NCBI RefSeq assembly: GCF_900215315.1
Contig: NZ_OBEB01000009.1
Span: 1-64,000, forward strand
Direction: 5' to 3'
DNA length: 64,000 nt
From: Arsukibacterium tuosuense
GTDB taxonomy: Bacteria > Pseudomonadota > Gammaproteobacteria > Enterobacterales > Alteromonadaceae
The notes beneath the pieces are model-generated. The model made no database searches. It was not told the DNA's origin and saw only the letters and a program-made list of their open reading frames with translations. Position numbers and translations under genes: made by a program. Shown piece after piece: positions 32,953-41,846 of this stretch. How positions within the stretch are numbered: position 1 is the first letter of the stretch; the number at the start of each line of letters is the position of its first letter.

Positions 32953-33783
32953 TTATGATAAAAGTGGCCTGGTTGTTGGCTTCGCCTGAATCAGTTCCCG
33001 CCAAGGCAAGTCTGCCTGGCCAATTACCATAAAATCGGGGTTAGCAAGCGTTTCCCGCTGATTGTAACTCAGCGGTGCAAACTGACTATCAAGAATTTTG
33101 CCACCTGCTTCTTCAACAATAATATGCACTGCACCGGTGTCCCATTCACCGGTTGGGCCGAGCCGCAAATAACAATCGGCTTTGCCTTCAGCCACCAGAC
33201 AACTTTTCAGTGAGCAACTGCCCAGCGGAATATACTCGACAGTCTGCCTTTCGCTTAATAAAGCAACTATGGGTTGTAAAGGCTGACGCCGGCTAACGGC
33301 AATCCGCAATACTTCTCCTTGCTGATGCTGATGCACCTGCATCCGGTTAATTAAATTACGCTGCTGTTTAAAAGAACCGTGACCACGGGTGGCGTAATAA
33401 AGAATATCTTCTTTGGGCCAGTAAATAACCCCCAGAGCGGGCCAGCCATGCTCTACCAGCGCAATACTTACGGCAAAATCACCGCTTCTGGCAACAAACT
33501 CCTGAGTACCGTCCATCGGGTCAATCAGCCAGTATCGCGGCCACTGCTGGCGCTGGGCCAGGGGCATAATGGCGGTTTCTTCAGATATTATCGGGATATC
33601 CGGGGTCAAATCCGATAGGCGGGCAATAATCATTGCGTTGGCAGCAAGGTCGGCTGAGGTTACCGGGCTGGTATCGGCTTTTTGTTCGGCAACAAAGTCG
33701 CCGCTTTGATATAGCTGCCATAAATGCTGTCCGGCTTCGCGGGCGGTCTGTTTTACACTCTCAAGCAGTTTGCTTAAAAACAT
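32953..33783 (-). CDS. cysQ: 3'(2'),5'-bisphosphate nucleotidase CysQ
   Basis: Hydrolyses 3'-phosphoadenosine 5'-phosphate to AMP, clearing a by-product of sulfate assimilation. The 276-residue protein is of the inositol-monophosphatase fold: EET near 67-69, metal motif DPMDGTQEF near 88-96 (usually DPLDGTKEF) and EWDTGAVHIIVEEAGG near 214-229. Its first 23 bases overlap the end of nudE, so they are co-translated. The nudE-cysQ pairing is common in gammaproteobacteria. Confidence 0.92.
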   Translation of the reverse strand: MFLSKLLESVKQTAREAGQHLWQLYQSGDFVAEQKADTSPVTSADLAANAMIIARLSDLTPDIPIISEETAIMPLAQRQQWPRYWLIDPMDGTQEFVARSGDFAVSIALVEHGWPALGVIYWPKEDILYYATRGHGSFKQQRNLINRMQVHQHQQGEVLRIAVSRRQPLQPIVALLSERQTVEYIPLGSCSLKSCLVAEGKADCYLRLGPTGEWDTGAVHIIVEEAGGKILDSQFAPLSYNQRETLANPDFMVIGQADLPWRELIQAKPTTRPLLS

Positions 33784-34348
33784 CCGGGTTTGCTTCCAGG
33801 TATTGCTGCGCCAGTAACAGGGCGGCTACGCTCCTTGCTTCGGTAAAGTCTGCTTGTTGTAATAACAAGTCACTATCTCCGCGCGCCCAACTGATAAGTT
33901 CCAGCGGTTCAGGTTCATCTCCCAGCTGTTGCTCGGGATACAAATCGAATGCCATAACTATATGCATTGTAGCATTAAAATATCCTGGTGCGAGTGCCAG
34001 TGACTTTAATGTTACAAAACGAGCGGCTCCAAAACCAATTTCTTCTTTCAGCTCCCGGTTTGCTGCAGTAAGTATATCCTCGCCCGGATCAATTAAACCC
34101 TTCGGAAAACCAAGTTGATAATCATGAGTGCCAGCGCTGTATTCGCGGATCAGGTAAAAATGTTCCGGATCGGGACAAGCAATGATCATCACCGCGCCCC
34201 GGCCTGAGCCACGCATCCGCTCATAAGTTCGCTCTTCACCATTACTGAAGCGCAGCTGCAACTGCTCAATTTTGAATAACCTGCTTTGGGCTACGATTTC
34301 CTGCGCCAGAATTTCCGGTACCTGTTTGTTCGTATGGCGCTGCGTCAT
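33761..34348 (-). CDS. nudE: ADP compounds hydrolase NudE
   Basis: A 195-residue Nudix enzyme that hydrolyses ADP-ribose, NADH and diadenosine phosphates to AMP-containing products. The Nudix box GLIDPGEDILTAANRELKEEIG spans about 85-106 (pattern Gx5Ex7REUxEExGU intact), preceded by the family's GRGAVMIIA. ATG 34348 has GAGGG a few bases upstream; GTG 34351 is also in frame. It overlaps cysQ by 23 bp and is divergent from yrfG, an arrangement shared with E. coli nudE/yrfG. Confidence 0.91.
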   Translation of the reverse strand: MTQRHTNKQVPEILAQEIVAQSRLFKIEQLQLRFSNGEERTYERMRGSGRGAVMIIACPDPEHFYLIREYSAGTHDYQLGFPKGLIDPGEDILTAANRELKEEIGFGAARFVTLKSLALAPGYFNATMHIVMAFDLYPEQQLGDEPEPLELISWARGDSDLLLQQADFTEARSVAALLLAQQYLEANPDVFKQTA

Positions 34349-34407
34349 CACTTGCCCTCTGTTACAATCTGCTGTGGTTACTATAAAACGAATGACAGGA
34401 AAAACCT

Positions 34408-35097
34408 ATGCTGGACTGGGCACAAATTGATACCGTATTGCTGGATATGGATGGCACTTTGCTCGATTTACACTTTGACAATCATTTCTGGCTGGAACAT
34501 TTGCCCCTGCGCTGGTCTGAAATCAGCGGTATTTCGCTGGCCGATGCCAAAGCTCAGCTACAAAGTGAATATGCTGAACTCAATGGTAAAATCCAATGGT
34601 ATTGTCTTGACTACTGGGGCGAGCGGCTGCAATTGCCTATTACCGAACTGAAACGCGAGGTAATGGATAAAATTCAGATGCGACCTGACGTACCGGCTTT
34701 TTTAACGGCGCTGAAGCAATCTGGCCGTGACATCGTCCTCGTTACCAATGCCCACCCCGACAGCTTATCGTTAAAACTGGAGCGAACCGATTTAGCTAAA
34801 TATATCGACACTCTTGTTTCTACTCATGAATTCGGGGTCACCAAAGAAAGCTGGGCACTGTGGCAAAAACTGCAGCAACGGCTGGGCTTTAATAACGACA
34901 CAACCTTGTTTGTCGACGACAGCCTGCCAATCCTGACGGCCGCCCAAAACTTTGGCATTAAGCATTTACTGGCAGTGGCCAACCCGGATAGTCAGCAACA
35001 CGCCAGAACCATCAACGAGTTCCCGGCCATTACTGATTACACCCCGCTGTTGCAGGATATTCTGGCGCATTCGAAACTGCGCGCAACCGCCAATTAG
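34408..35097 (+). CDS. yrfG: GMP/IMP nucleotidase YrfG (HAD superfamily)
   Basis: A 229-residue HAD phosphatase. Motif I is LLDMDGTLLD (11-20) with nucleophile Asp13, motif II is VLVTNA near 112-117, motif III the Lys in GVTKESW and motif IV FVDDSLP near 168-174. The E. coli homologue prefers GMP and IMP. AGGAAAAA precedes the ATG. It is divergent from nudE and convergent with the T2SS operon end (gspN), the same order as in other gammaproteobacteria. Confidence 0.9.
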   Translation: MLDWAQIDTVLLDMDGTLLDLHFDNHFWLEHLPLRWSEISGISLADAKAQLQSEYAELNGKIQWYCLDYWGERLQLPITELKREVMDKIQMRPDVPAFLTALKQSGRDIVLVTNAHPDSLSLKLERTDLAKYIDTLVSTHEFGVTKESWALWQKLQQRLGFNNDTTLFVDDSLPILTAAQNFGIKHLLAVANPDSQQHARTINEFPAITDYTPLLQDILAHSKLRATAN

Positions 35098-35119
35098 CGG
35101 CCAGCACTGTCAGTAGTTG

Positions 35120-35863
35120 CTAGAACCTGATGGTATAACGGCCCTGCTCATCTGGTCGGCCGACAAACTGCATAGCCTGGTGCACTTCCTGCGGCAGGCT
35201 GGCATCAGGTTTCAAGCTGCCATTTACGGTTAAACGGTTATTTTCAACCGCCGCAGTAACAGCCAGGCCAAGGCTGTTATTGCCATCGGTTACCAGTACC
35301 GGGCTGCCTTGCTCACAGCGTAAATCGGCAACAATACTGTTAAGCTCCAGCCAGGTGCCGGTAGGCGGTTGCAGCCTGGCATCCAACCAGCTGGCAGTAC
35401 CGGCAAGGTTGCTACACCAGGGTTTGCCCTGCTGAAACTGCTGCACCTCTACCATCAACTCACCCGTTGCCGCCACTGGCAGGGGTAACTCTAATAAAGG
35501 CAACAGCTGACTGACAGGTATGCGCAGCAGCGCTTGCTCCATATTAAGGCCACTAAAACTGTAGGCAACACTAGCAGTAGCGTAAGGCTGCTCTCGCTCA
35601 CCAATACTGCCTGCCGTGATGTTAATTTGTGGTGCCAGCCGGAAAAGTGACCAGCCGTTGAAGCGCCAGCGCAGCTGCTGTAGCTGTAAGTTCTGATATT
35701 GGGCCACCATAGCACTACCTTGCCAGACCGTGCCCTGCACCTGGCCAAGCTGAATATTGGCGGGCAAAGCCAGCCAATGCACCACCCAGGCCGCAGGCAG
35801 TAAGTACAGCATAAAAAACAAATACGCGATTACAGCTACTACCGTCAATTTCCAATACTTCAT
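35120..35863 (-). CDS. gspN: Type II secretion protein GspN
   Basis: Last gene of the T2SS operon. The 247-residue protein has one N-terminal membrane helix (about 5-25) and a beta-rich periplasmic part with the GspN-type WQGSAMV motif near 46-52. GspN is not universally required for secretion and its role is not settled. It starts one base after the gspM stop. Confidence 0.87.
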   Translation of the reverse strand: MKYWKLTVVAVIAYLFFMLYLLPAAWVVHWLALPANIQLGQVQGTVWQGSAMVAQYQNLQLQQLRWRFNGWSLFRLAPQINITAGSIGEREQPYATASVAYSFSGLNMEQALLRIPVSQLLPLLELPLPVAATGELMVEVQQFQQGKPWCSNLAGTASWLDARLQPPTGTWLELNSIVADLRCEQGSPVLVTDGNNSLGLAVTAAVENNRLTVNGSLKPDASLPQEVHQAMQFVGRPDEQGRYTIRF

Positions 35864-35864
35864 A

Positions 35865-36335
35865 CTATTCGATTACCATCCGTCTTACCCGCACAATGCC
35901 GCTGCTGTCGGTATTTGCCACATCCAGGCTGACCAGTTTTACGCCATTCTTACTTTGCAGCTGGGCCAGCCAGCGCAGTAACTGCTCAAAAGGTACGTCT
36001 TCCAGCACCAGTTGCAATTGCTCATTTTGTGGCTGCATCCGGCTAACCCGGATGTTATAGGTACGGGAACTGTTGCTGACAATCTGCGCCAGACTGCCGC
36101 CGACTCTGCCCTCACTGGCGCCAGCCTGTTGTAACTGGGGCAGCGCTTGCTGTAATTTTGCCAGCTGCAGCTGAGCCTGAGTTAATGCCACCCGCTTGTT
36201 AACGTAACCTTGTTGCAGTGGCTGCCAGATGAACCAATACAGGGCGCCAACACCCAGCACCACAGCCGCAATACTGACCAGCCGCTGCTCACGGGACGCT
36301 AAACCGGCCCACCAGTTCTGCATTTGCTGCTTCAT
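35865..36335 (-). CDS. gspM: Type II secretion protein GspM
   Basis: A 156-residue bitopic inner-membrane protein: short cytoplasmic start, helix at about 19-38, a coiled-coil stretch at about 45-72 rich in Gln/Leu/Ala, then a ferredoxin-like periplasmic domain at about 80-155. It pairs with GspL in the assembly platform. Its ATG overlaps the gspL stop by 4 bases, consistent with stoichiometric coupling. Confidence 0.9.
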   Translation of the reverse strand: MKQQMQNWWAGLASREQRLVSIAAVVLGVGALYWFIWQPLQQGYVNKRVALTQAQLQLAKLQQALPQLQQAGASEGRVGGSLAQIVSNSSRTYNIRVSRMQPQNEQLQLVLEDVPFEQLLRWLAQLQSKNGVKLVSLDVANTDSSGIVRVRRMVIE

Positions 36336-37522
36336 GTTCTGCTCCGCATTACTACCGTGCCCTGCACTCTGGCGCCATCATTGCTTAATGCGCCTTGTTC
36401 AATTATGTAACCAGCACCTTCCAGTGCCGTTTTTAAGCGTTCAAAATTTTGAAAACCTCCTGCATTGGCAGAGAACCTGAGCTCAGTGCGGGCGGCATCG
36501 AACCTTAAACTATCAATGTTAATATCACCCACTTCTGCCAACTGGCGTTGTAAGGCGTTTAATAGGTTCAGGAAATTAGCGGACTCAGCCCCCATGCCTA
36601 CGGTAGCCAGCTTTTGTTCAACCTGGCGGGATAAATTAACAATAGTTTCGCCCGGAAAGGCTTGCTGGTATTCAGCCAGACTTTGCTGCTGTACCTGAGT
36701 TAACTGGCGATCCAGTTGCCAAATTGAGAACCCCTGTACCAACAGGTAAACCACTAAACAAACACCGGCCAGTGCCGCGGTGCTACGCCACTGTTGCCAG
36801 TGTTTGTTGGTCTGACGTTTTGGTGCATAGGGGCCTTGCAGCAGGGTAAAGCTAATGTGCTGCAACTGCCTGGCCAGTAATGCCAACGGCAGTTCAGGCT
36901 CCATACTCTGCTGGGACTGCATAATATCAGCCGGCCAGGGGCTGTAGCTGGCAATATTGGGTAAGGCTGCTAACGCTAAATACTGAGGCCACCAGCTACT
37001 ATCGATAGCACTGGCCTGCCAGGGCCCCTGCTTGATCAGCCACTGTTCACTCAGTTCAATGCAGGCGGGCAACGGATTATCAGGCAGCAATAGTGCATCT
37101 GGCAACATCCGCGTCACGTTAAAGCCGGCCTCCTGCAGCCAACTAAGCCAGCCGTCCATTCGCTCGCGCTGCACAACGGCTACTTGTTGCTGATACTGGC
37201 CCTCATGCTGCTCCAGCGGCCCTAGTGCCAGCCACAGTTGATCAATATCCTCAGCCTGCTCATCTTCCAGCATATAAGGCAGCGCCTGCAAAATTTGCCG
37301 GGTGGGCCGGGTGGGCAGACTAACATGTTTCAATACAACGTCCGACGCCGGTACCAGAGCAACAACAGGTCTGGTGCCCAGACGTTCTGCCAGCTGGCCC
37401 AGCTCTCCGGCATTAGCAACTTCACCTGACGCTATTACCTCATCACTATGGCTGGCCCAAACCAGCCAGCTTATAGTTTGGCCAGCCCGGCTACCAAGCC
37501 TGATAATTAACTGTTCACTCAC
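36332..37522 (-). CDS. gspL: Type II secretion protein GspL
   Basis: A 396-residue assembly-platform protein. Its N-terminal cytoplasmic part (about 1-240) has the actin-like fold that binds the ATPase GspE, a single membrane helix lies at about 245-270, and the periplasmic part is ferredoxin-like. The LPTRPTRQILQALPYMLEDE block near 70-89 is typical. The start is GTG 37522, which overlaps the gspK stop by 4 bases. Confidence 0.9.
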   Translation of the reverse strand: MSEQLIIRLGSRAGQTISWLVWASHSDEVIASGEVANAGELGQLAERLGTRPVVALVPASDVVLKHVSLPTRPTRQILQALPYMLEDEQAEDIDQLWLALGPLEQHEGQYQQQVAVVQRERMDGWLSWLQEAGFNVTRMLPDALLLPDNPLPACIELSEQWLIKQGPWQASAIDSSWWPQYLALAALPNIASYSPWPADIMQSQQSMEPELPLALLARQLQHISFTLLQGPYAPKRQTNKHWQQWRSTAALAGVCLVVYLLVQGFSIWQLDRQLTQVQQQSLAEYQQAFPGETIVNLSRQVEQKLATVGMGAESANFLNLLNALQRQLAEVGDINIDSLRFDAARTELRFSANAGGFQNFERLKTALEGAGYIIEQGALSNDGARVQGTVVMRSRT

Positions 37523-38505
37523 CCCTGGCCTCCAAATCGCCGGGCCAATACCCTGACTGTATTATCATCATCTACTCTGAATATCGACGTTAGCACGAAA
37601 CCACTCTCCAGATAAGAAGTGGTTGCGAGTAACTGAAAGTAACTGGATTTTACTGTTAATAGCGATTTTACGTCATCTGCCATTTCAACGCCGGCAAGTT
37701 GCGGCAAGGCCAGTAATTCATCAACACTACTAAAGCCACCTTCCGGCCGCTCTGCAAGCATATCGACCGCGTCAGCTTCGGTAAGCTCCGGCACCAACGC
37801 CGCTAGCAATACTGCCGTTTCCTCCGTCAGGGTATTAATATTTAACTGCAGCTGACTATTTTCAGGTATGACGCAAATATACGGCAGCAGCAGTTGCATA
37901 TCAGCCGGGGTAATATCCAACATCAGCCGCAACTCACTGCTCGATACCATTAACGAGTTAGCGGTGTAATAAGGGAACTGTAGTGCGGCGTAATCATCTT
38001 CTTCGGCGCTGCCTGCAGTGCTGAGCAGACTGTCTTCATCCAGCCAGTCATGCACCCGTGCAACCAAATATTCGGCGGGCATAGATAAATCCGGAGCAAC
38101 CAGCTCCAGCAACCGATTAAAACTGCGCTGCGCTGCGGTTTGCTCAATCCGGCCAGATGGCCCGCGCTGGCCTGCTTGTTGCAACGCGTTTAAATTAAAG
38201 CACGCTTGCAAATCAGTAATTTCCCCGGCGATATTCCCATCGGCTACCGGAAAGCTGGCACCGCTTTGGGCCCAGTCCTGATCAAGGTTAACCGTTTCCT
38301 CGCCGCTCAAGCTGCGGCTAAGCAGGACCCGGGCAAAGTGTTCGGCGCCCATCGCGTACCAGAAAGCCTGCTGCTGTTGTTGCAGGTTTTGCTGGCGTTG
38401 TAACTGTAATTGCAAGCGGCCGGTCATATTGACCGCTATCACAACCACTATCGCCACAATCATTAATACGGTGATCAGCGCCGCGCCGCGCTCAGCGTGT
38501 CGCAT
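37519..38505 (-). CDS. gspK: Type II secretion minor pseudopilin GspK
   Basis: A 328-residue, large minor pseudopilin. The prepilin-type start ERGAALITVLMIVAIVVVIA lacks the usual Glu at position +5, as expected for GspK, which caps the pseudopilus tip. A large globular alpha-domain follows, with the FNLNAL segment near 113-118 and helix-hairpin-like repeats near 195-285. It overlaps gspJ by one base and gspL by four. Confidence 0.92.
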   Translation of the reverse strand: MRHAERGAALITVLMIVAIVVVIAVNMTGRLQLQLQRQQNLQQQQQAFWYAMGAEHFARVLLSRSLSGEETVNLDQDWAQSGASFPVADGNIAGEITDLQACFNLNALQQAGQRGPSGRIEQTAAQRSFNRLLELVAPDLSMPAEYLVARVHDWLDEDSLLSTAGSAEEDDYAALQFPYYTANSLMVSSSELRLMLDITPADMQLLLPYICVIPENSQLQLNINTLTEETAVLLAALVPELTEADAVDMLAERPEGGFSSVDELLALPQLAGVEMADDVKSLLTVKSSYFQLLATTSYLESGFVLTSIFRVDDDNTVRVLARRFGGQG

Positions 38506-39233
38506 CAGCGTTGTCCCCGCCGCGGATCATTCGGTTGCCCTGGGTTATCTGGGTTAGCCGGGCTGTCCCGGTTATTATTCTGCCGGTTCTGTCCGGGCGA
38601 ATTAGCGTCAGGGTTAGTGGCGGTGCGTTGTACTACCATACCGGAAGGCAAGGTGAATATCCGTTCTATTTCCCCAAGGTAATCATGAGTCAGGGTTACT
38701 TTTACGGCTTTGGGCATGACACTGTCCTGCCACTTCTCCAGCCATTCTTCTCCCTGCAGGTAGCTCACGGTAAACGCTGTCAGGTCTTGCTGCAACACCT
38801 GGGCCAGTGGCTCACTGCCAGCGACTGCATCCGGATAAAGGCTGAATAAACGTTGCAGCTCCCCCTGCTGCAGCCGGTAAGCAACTAATTGTACTTCGGC
38901 GCGTGGCAGAATATGTCCGGGGTTGCGCCAGCCCTGGCGGGTGAAACTCAGACCATGGTCTTCACTTTCCAGCAGATACTGCTCACCATACAACCGGTAT
39001 TTTACCGGTGCCTCACCATCCAGCCGGACGTGGCGGGTACTGATTTGCATAAAGTCCCGCTCGAGCATCAGCATAGTCCGCTGCAACTGCTGAATTCTTT
39101 CTGTTGCCTCCTGCGATAGCTCATCGCTATTGGTAACGCTGGTTAATACCGCAACAGAGGCCAACCCTACCATGGCAAAAATGGCGGTAGCCAGCAACAT
39201 CTCAATAAAGGTAAAGCCGTGTTGTTTAACCAC
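38505..39233 (-). CDS. gspJ: Type II secretion minor pseudopilin GspJ
   Basis: A 242-residue minor pseudopilin with the prepilin peptidase site HGFTFIEMLLA near 5-15 and a hydrophobic stalk. The last 40 or so residues form an unusual disordered tail rich in Asn, Pro, Asp, Gln and Arg (SPGQNRQNNNRDSPANP), longer than in typical GspJ. The start is GTG 39233 with AGG 8 bases upstream. It overlaps gspI by 8 bases. Confidence 0.92.
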   Translation of the reverse strand: MVKQHGFTFIEMLLATAIFAMVGLASVAVLTSVTNSDELSQEATERIQQLQRTMLMLERDFMQISTRHVRLDGEAPVKYRLYGEQYLLESEDHGLSFTRQGWRNPGHILPRAEVQLVAYRLQQGELQRLFSLYPDAVAGSEPLAQVLQQDLTAFTVSYLQGEEWLEKWQDSVMPKAVKVTLTHDYLGEIERIFTLPSGMVVQRTATNPDANSPGQNRQNNNRDSPANPDNPGQPNDPRRGQR

Positions 39234-39594
39234 TGGGTTTACCTATAAACGTAGTCAGTTGAAGCAACACGTCATCGGGTTGCTCAGCCAGACTGATACT
39301 TACTTCCAGCTGGCGCAAATCGGCATCGGGCACGGTAGTGGCCTGCTGCCGCCATAACCATTGGCGGTTAGCCATTTCAACTTCACCCTGCAAAATCTCT
39401 TTTGGTGGCCAGTTGGGCTCCAGCATTGCCAGTTGCAGTTGGTTGTTAGCAACATAACCGGCTATGGTAAGTTCTTCTATCTGACTAAGCGCCCGGATAT
39501 GGCCTGCACTGGCCTGCATAATAGCCAGACCCGCAGTGGCAAATATGGCCATTGCTACCAGGAGCTCTAATAAGGTAAAACCGCGGTTGTTCAT
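39226..39594 (-). CDS. gspI: Type II secretion minor pseudopilin GspI
   Basis: A 122-residue minor pseudopilin. The prepilin site RGFTLLELLVAMAIF lies at 4-18, giving a very short leader. GspI nucleates the GspI-J-K tip complex. It overlaps gspH by one base and gspJ by eight. Confidence 0.93.
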   Translation of the reverse strand: MNNRGFTLLELLVAMAIFATAGLAIMQASAGHIRALSQIEELTIAGYVANNQLQLAMLEPNWPPKEILQGEVEMANRQWLWRQQATTVPDADLRQLEVSISLAEQPDDVLLQLTTFIGKPSG

Positions 39595-40181
39595 CAGCGT
39601 ACCGCAATGACTTCGGAACGGGTAAGGGGTATGGTGAAGTCGGTGCCAACGGTCTGACTGACCTGCTCTAACCGCTCTCCCAGTTGAAACATTAACCGGA
39701 ATGGGCTGACTTCGCCGGAGGATAAAATAAACACCTGAGGCAATACTGGTGGCTGCTCGCTGTCGCTGTTTTCAAACTCGTCATCTTGCTGCCAGTTTAG
39801 CTGACTTAACAAGCTAAGCTCAGCCCCTGGTAACCCCTCCAGTTCCAGTTGCAGCCGGATATCCTCTGCTAACTCGTATGGCTCAGCCGCTTTCGGCTCG
39901 TCTGCCTGCAGCCATTTTTCACCGTCAAAATAAACAAAACTGTAGCTGTCTTCCTGTAATACCAGGCCCCATTCCTGCTGCTTTAACATCGCCGTTTCAG
40001 CAATAAACTGGAAAACCTGTTGGAAACGTTCAGTTTCCTTAGTAAGCCGCTGCTCTGGCGAGTCACCACTGAAATTCAGCACAACAGTAGTGGCCAGTAA
40101 GGCAATTAACAGCATTACCAGCATCACTTCTAACAAAGTGAAACCAGTCTGGCGCAACCGGCGAAGCAGCAGAGTCGGCAT
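39594..40181 (-). CDS. gspH: Type II secretion minor pseudopilin GspH
   Basis: A 195-residue minor pseudopilin with the prepilin site QTGFTLLEVMLVMLLIALLA near 11-30 and a beta-rich globular domain. GspH links the tip complex to the GspG shaft. It overlaps the ends of gspG and gspI by one base each. Confidence 0.92.
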   Translation of the reverse strand: MPTLLLRRLRQTGFTLLEVMLVMLLIALLATTVVLNFSGDSPEQRLTKETERFQQVFQFIAETAMLKQQEWGLVLQEDSYSFVYFDGEKWLQADEPKAAEPYELAEDIRLQLELEGLPGAELSLLSQLNWQQDDEFENSDSEQPPVLPQVFILSSGEVSPFRLMFQLGERLEQVSQTVGTDFTIPLTRSEVIAVR

Positions 40182-40624
40182 TAATTTTCGCGGCTTTCAA
40201 CCGCGTCCAGGTTCCAGTTACCAATGTCATCATCAGTACCGGCTACCCGATCGGGGCCCTTGCTGTAAACATCAATCCGGCCCAGCTGGCCCGGACTCAC
40301 CATAATATAGTCTTCATTCCATGGATCTTTCGGTAACCGACGAATAAAGCCGCCCTCGGGAAATGAGCGTGGTGCCGGTTGCGAGGTTGGTGCCGTGACC
40401 AACGATTCAATACCCTGCTCGGTAGTAGGATAAAAACCATTGCGTAACCGGTACATGTCCAGCGCACTTTCCAGTTGCTGAATGTCTACCACCACTTTCT
40501 GACGGGCTGCCTGCTCCTGGTTACCCATTAAATTAGGTACTACCATACTGGCAATAATGCCCAGAATAACAATAACTACCATTACCTCCAGTAAGGTAAA
40601 GCCTTTTTGTATCTGCCTTAACAT
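40181..40624 (-). CDS. gspG: Type II secretion major pseudopilin GspG
   Basis: A 147-residue major pseudopilin that forms the piston-like pseudopilus. The prepilin site KGFTLLEVMVVIVILGIIAS follows a seven-residue leader. The C-terminal calcium-binding region has YSKGPDRVAGTDDDIGNW. ATG 40624 is preferred because GGTGG lies 5 bases upstream; a longer reading from GTG 40633 would overlap gspF. Confidence 0.95.
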   Translation of the reverse strand: MLRQIQKGFTLLEVMVVIVILGIIASMVVPNLMGNQEQAARQKVVVDIQQLESALDMYRLRNGFYPTTEQGIESLVTAPTSQPAPRSFPEGGFIRRLPKDPWNEDYIMVSPGQLGRIDVYSKGPDRVAGTDDDIGNWNLDAVESREN

Positions 40625-40625
40625 C

Positions 40626-41846
40626 TTATCCACCTACCATATTATTTAACGCTAAAATGGGCTGTAATATTGCCATCACAATAAATAACACCATGCCCGC
40701 CATAACTGATACCAGCACAGGTTCAAATACTTTTAACGAGACCGTTACCAGCGACTCAAATTCTTTATCCTGAGCGTTTGCTGCCCGCTCCAGCATACTA
40801 TCCAGCTGCCCACTTTTCTCACCACTGGCAATCATATGCAGCATCATCGGCGGAAACATCTTGGTCTGTTCCAGCGCATTTCGAAGCGAGGTGCCTTCAC
40901 GTACCCGGCCTGTTGCGTCTGCCACCGCTTCTTTCATATAACTATTACTAAGCACATCGGCACTTATCCGCATGGCCTCCAACAGCGGCACTGAACTGGC
41001 ATTAAGGATACTTAAGGTGCGGGCGAACCGGGCAGTATTGAGACCGCGGCTTACCTTGCCGAACATGCCCAGCCGCAAGGTAAAGCGGTCCCAGCGGTAT
41101 TTAAGCTCGGGTTTGCGCAACGCCCTCTGCCAGAACACGGCTGCCAGCATAATAGCTATCAGCACTAAAATTCCGTAGTTACGGATAAAATCACTGGCGG
41201 CTATCAGGAACAATGTTGTGCCGGGTAACGACTGCCCCATGTGTTCAAACTGACCAACTATTTTTGGCACCACTGCTGCCAGCAATATGCTGATTACCAG
41301 TACCGCGAAGCAGGTTAAAATTATCGGATACAACAACGCCTGCAAAATCTGGCTGCGCATATGCTGACGTTGCTCAGTATAGTCGGCCAGCCGGTTCAGC
41401 ACCTGCTCTAAATGGCCGGATTTTTCACCGGCTGCCACCATCGAGCGGAATAAATGATCAAATACATGCGGGAATTCTGCCAGGCCTTCGGCAAGAGTAT
41501 AACCTTCCACTACCTTGGAACGCACTGCCATCATCATGTTTTGCAAGCGGGGCTTTTCACACTGCTCAGCCACTGCTAACAAGGCACTTTCAATAGGCAG
41601 GGCGGCCTCAACCAGCGTCGCCAGTTGGCGGGTAAGTAACGCAAGCTCAGCTGCAGAAATTTTCCGGCTTAGCCAGTTACGGCCCGACGCAACCAGTCTT
41701 TCCTGTTGCGACGCCAGCTCGACACTTAACGGCTGTAATTTTTGTTCCCGCAACATCTGTCTGGCATGACGGGCGTTGTCAGCCTCCAGCACACCTTTAT
41801 TTTTCTTGCCGCGTAAATCCAGCGCCAAATATTCAAATGCGGCCAT
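40626..41846 (-). CDS. gspF: Type II secretion inner-membrane platform protein GspF
   Basis: A 406-residue polytopic protein with two repeated cytoplasmic GspF domains (about 70-195 and 270-395) and three membrane helices near 170-190, 220-240 and 375-400. Family blocks FVALLVASGEKSGHL-type appear twice (SMVAAGEKSGHLEQVL and HMIASGEKSGQLDSML). The first residues [18 protein letters not shown] are typical. It overlaps gspE by one base. Confidence 0.95.
   Translation of the reverse strand: MAAFEYLALDLRGKKNKGVLEADNARHARQMLREQKLQPLSVELASQQERLVASGRNWLSRKISAAELALLTRQLATLVEAALPIESALLAVAEQCEKPRLQNMMMAVRSKVVEGYTLAEGLAEFPHVFDHLFRSMVAAGEKSGHLEQVLNRLADYTEQRQHMRSQILQALLYPIILTCFAVLVISILLAAVVPKIVGQFEHMGQSLPGTTLFLIAASDFIRNYGILVLIAIMLAAVFWQRALRKPELKYRWDRFTLRLGMFGKVSRGLNTARFARTLSILNASSVPLLEAMRISADVLSNSYMKEAVADATGRVREGTSLRNALEQTKMFPPMMLHMIASGEKSGQLDSMLERAANAQDKEFESLVTVSLKVFEPVLVSVMAGMVLFIVMAILQPILALNNMVGG

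Noticed and set aside
33633-34118. Open frame of 161 codons antisense to cysQ/nudE
   Set aside because: Both sense genes are well supported by motifs; the antisense frame has none.
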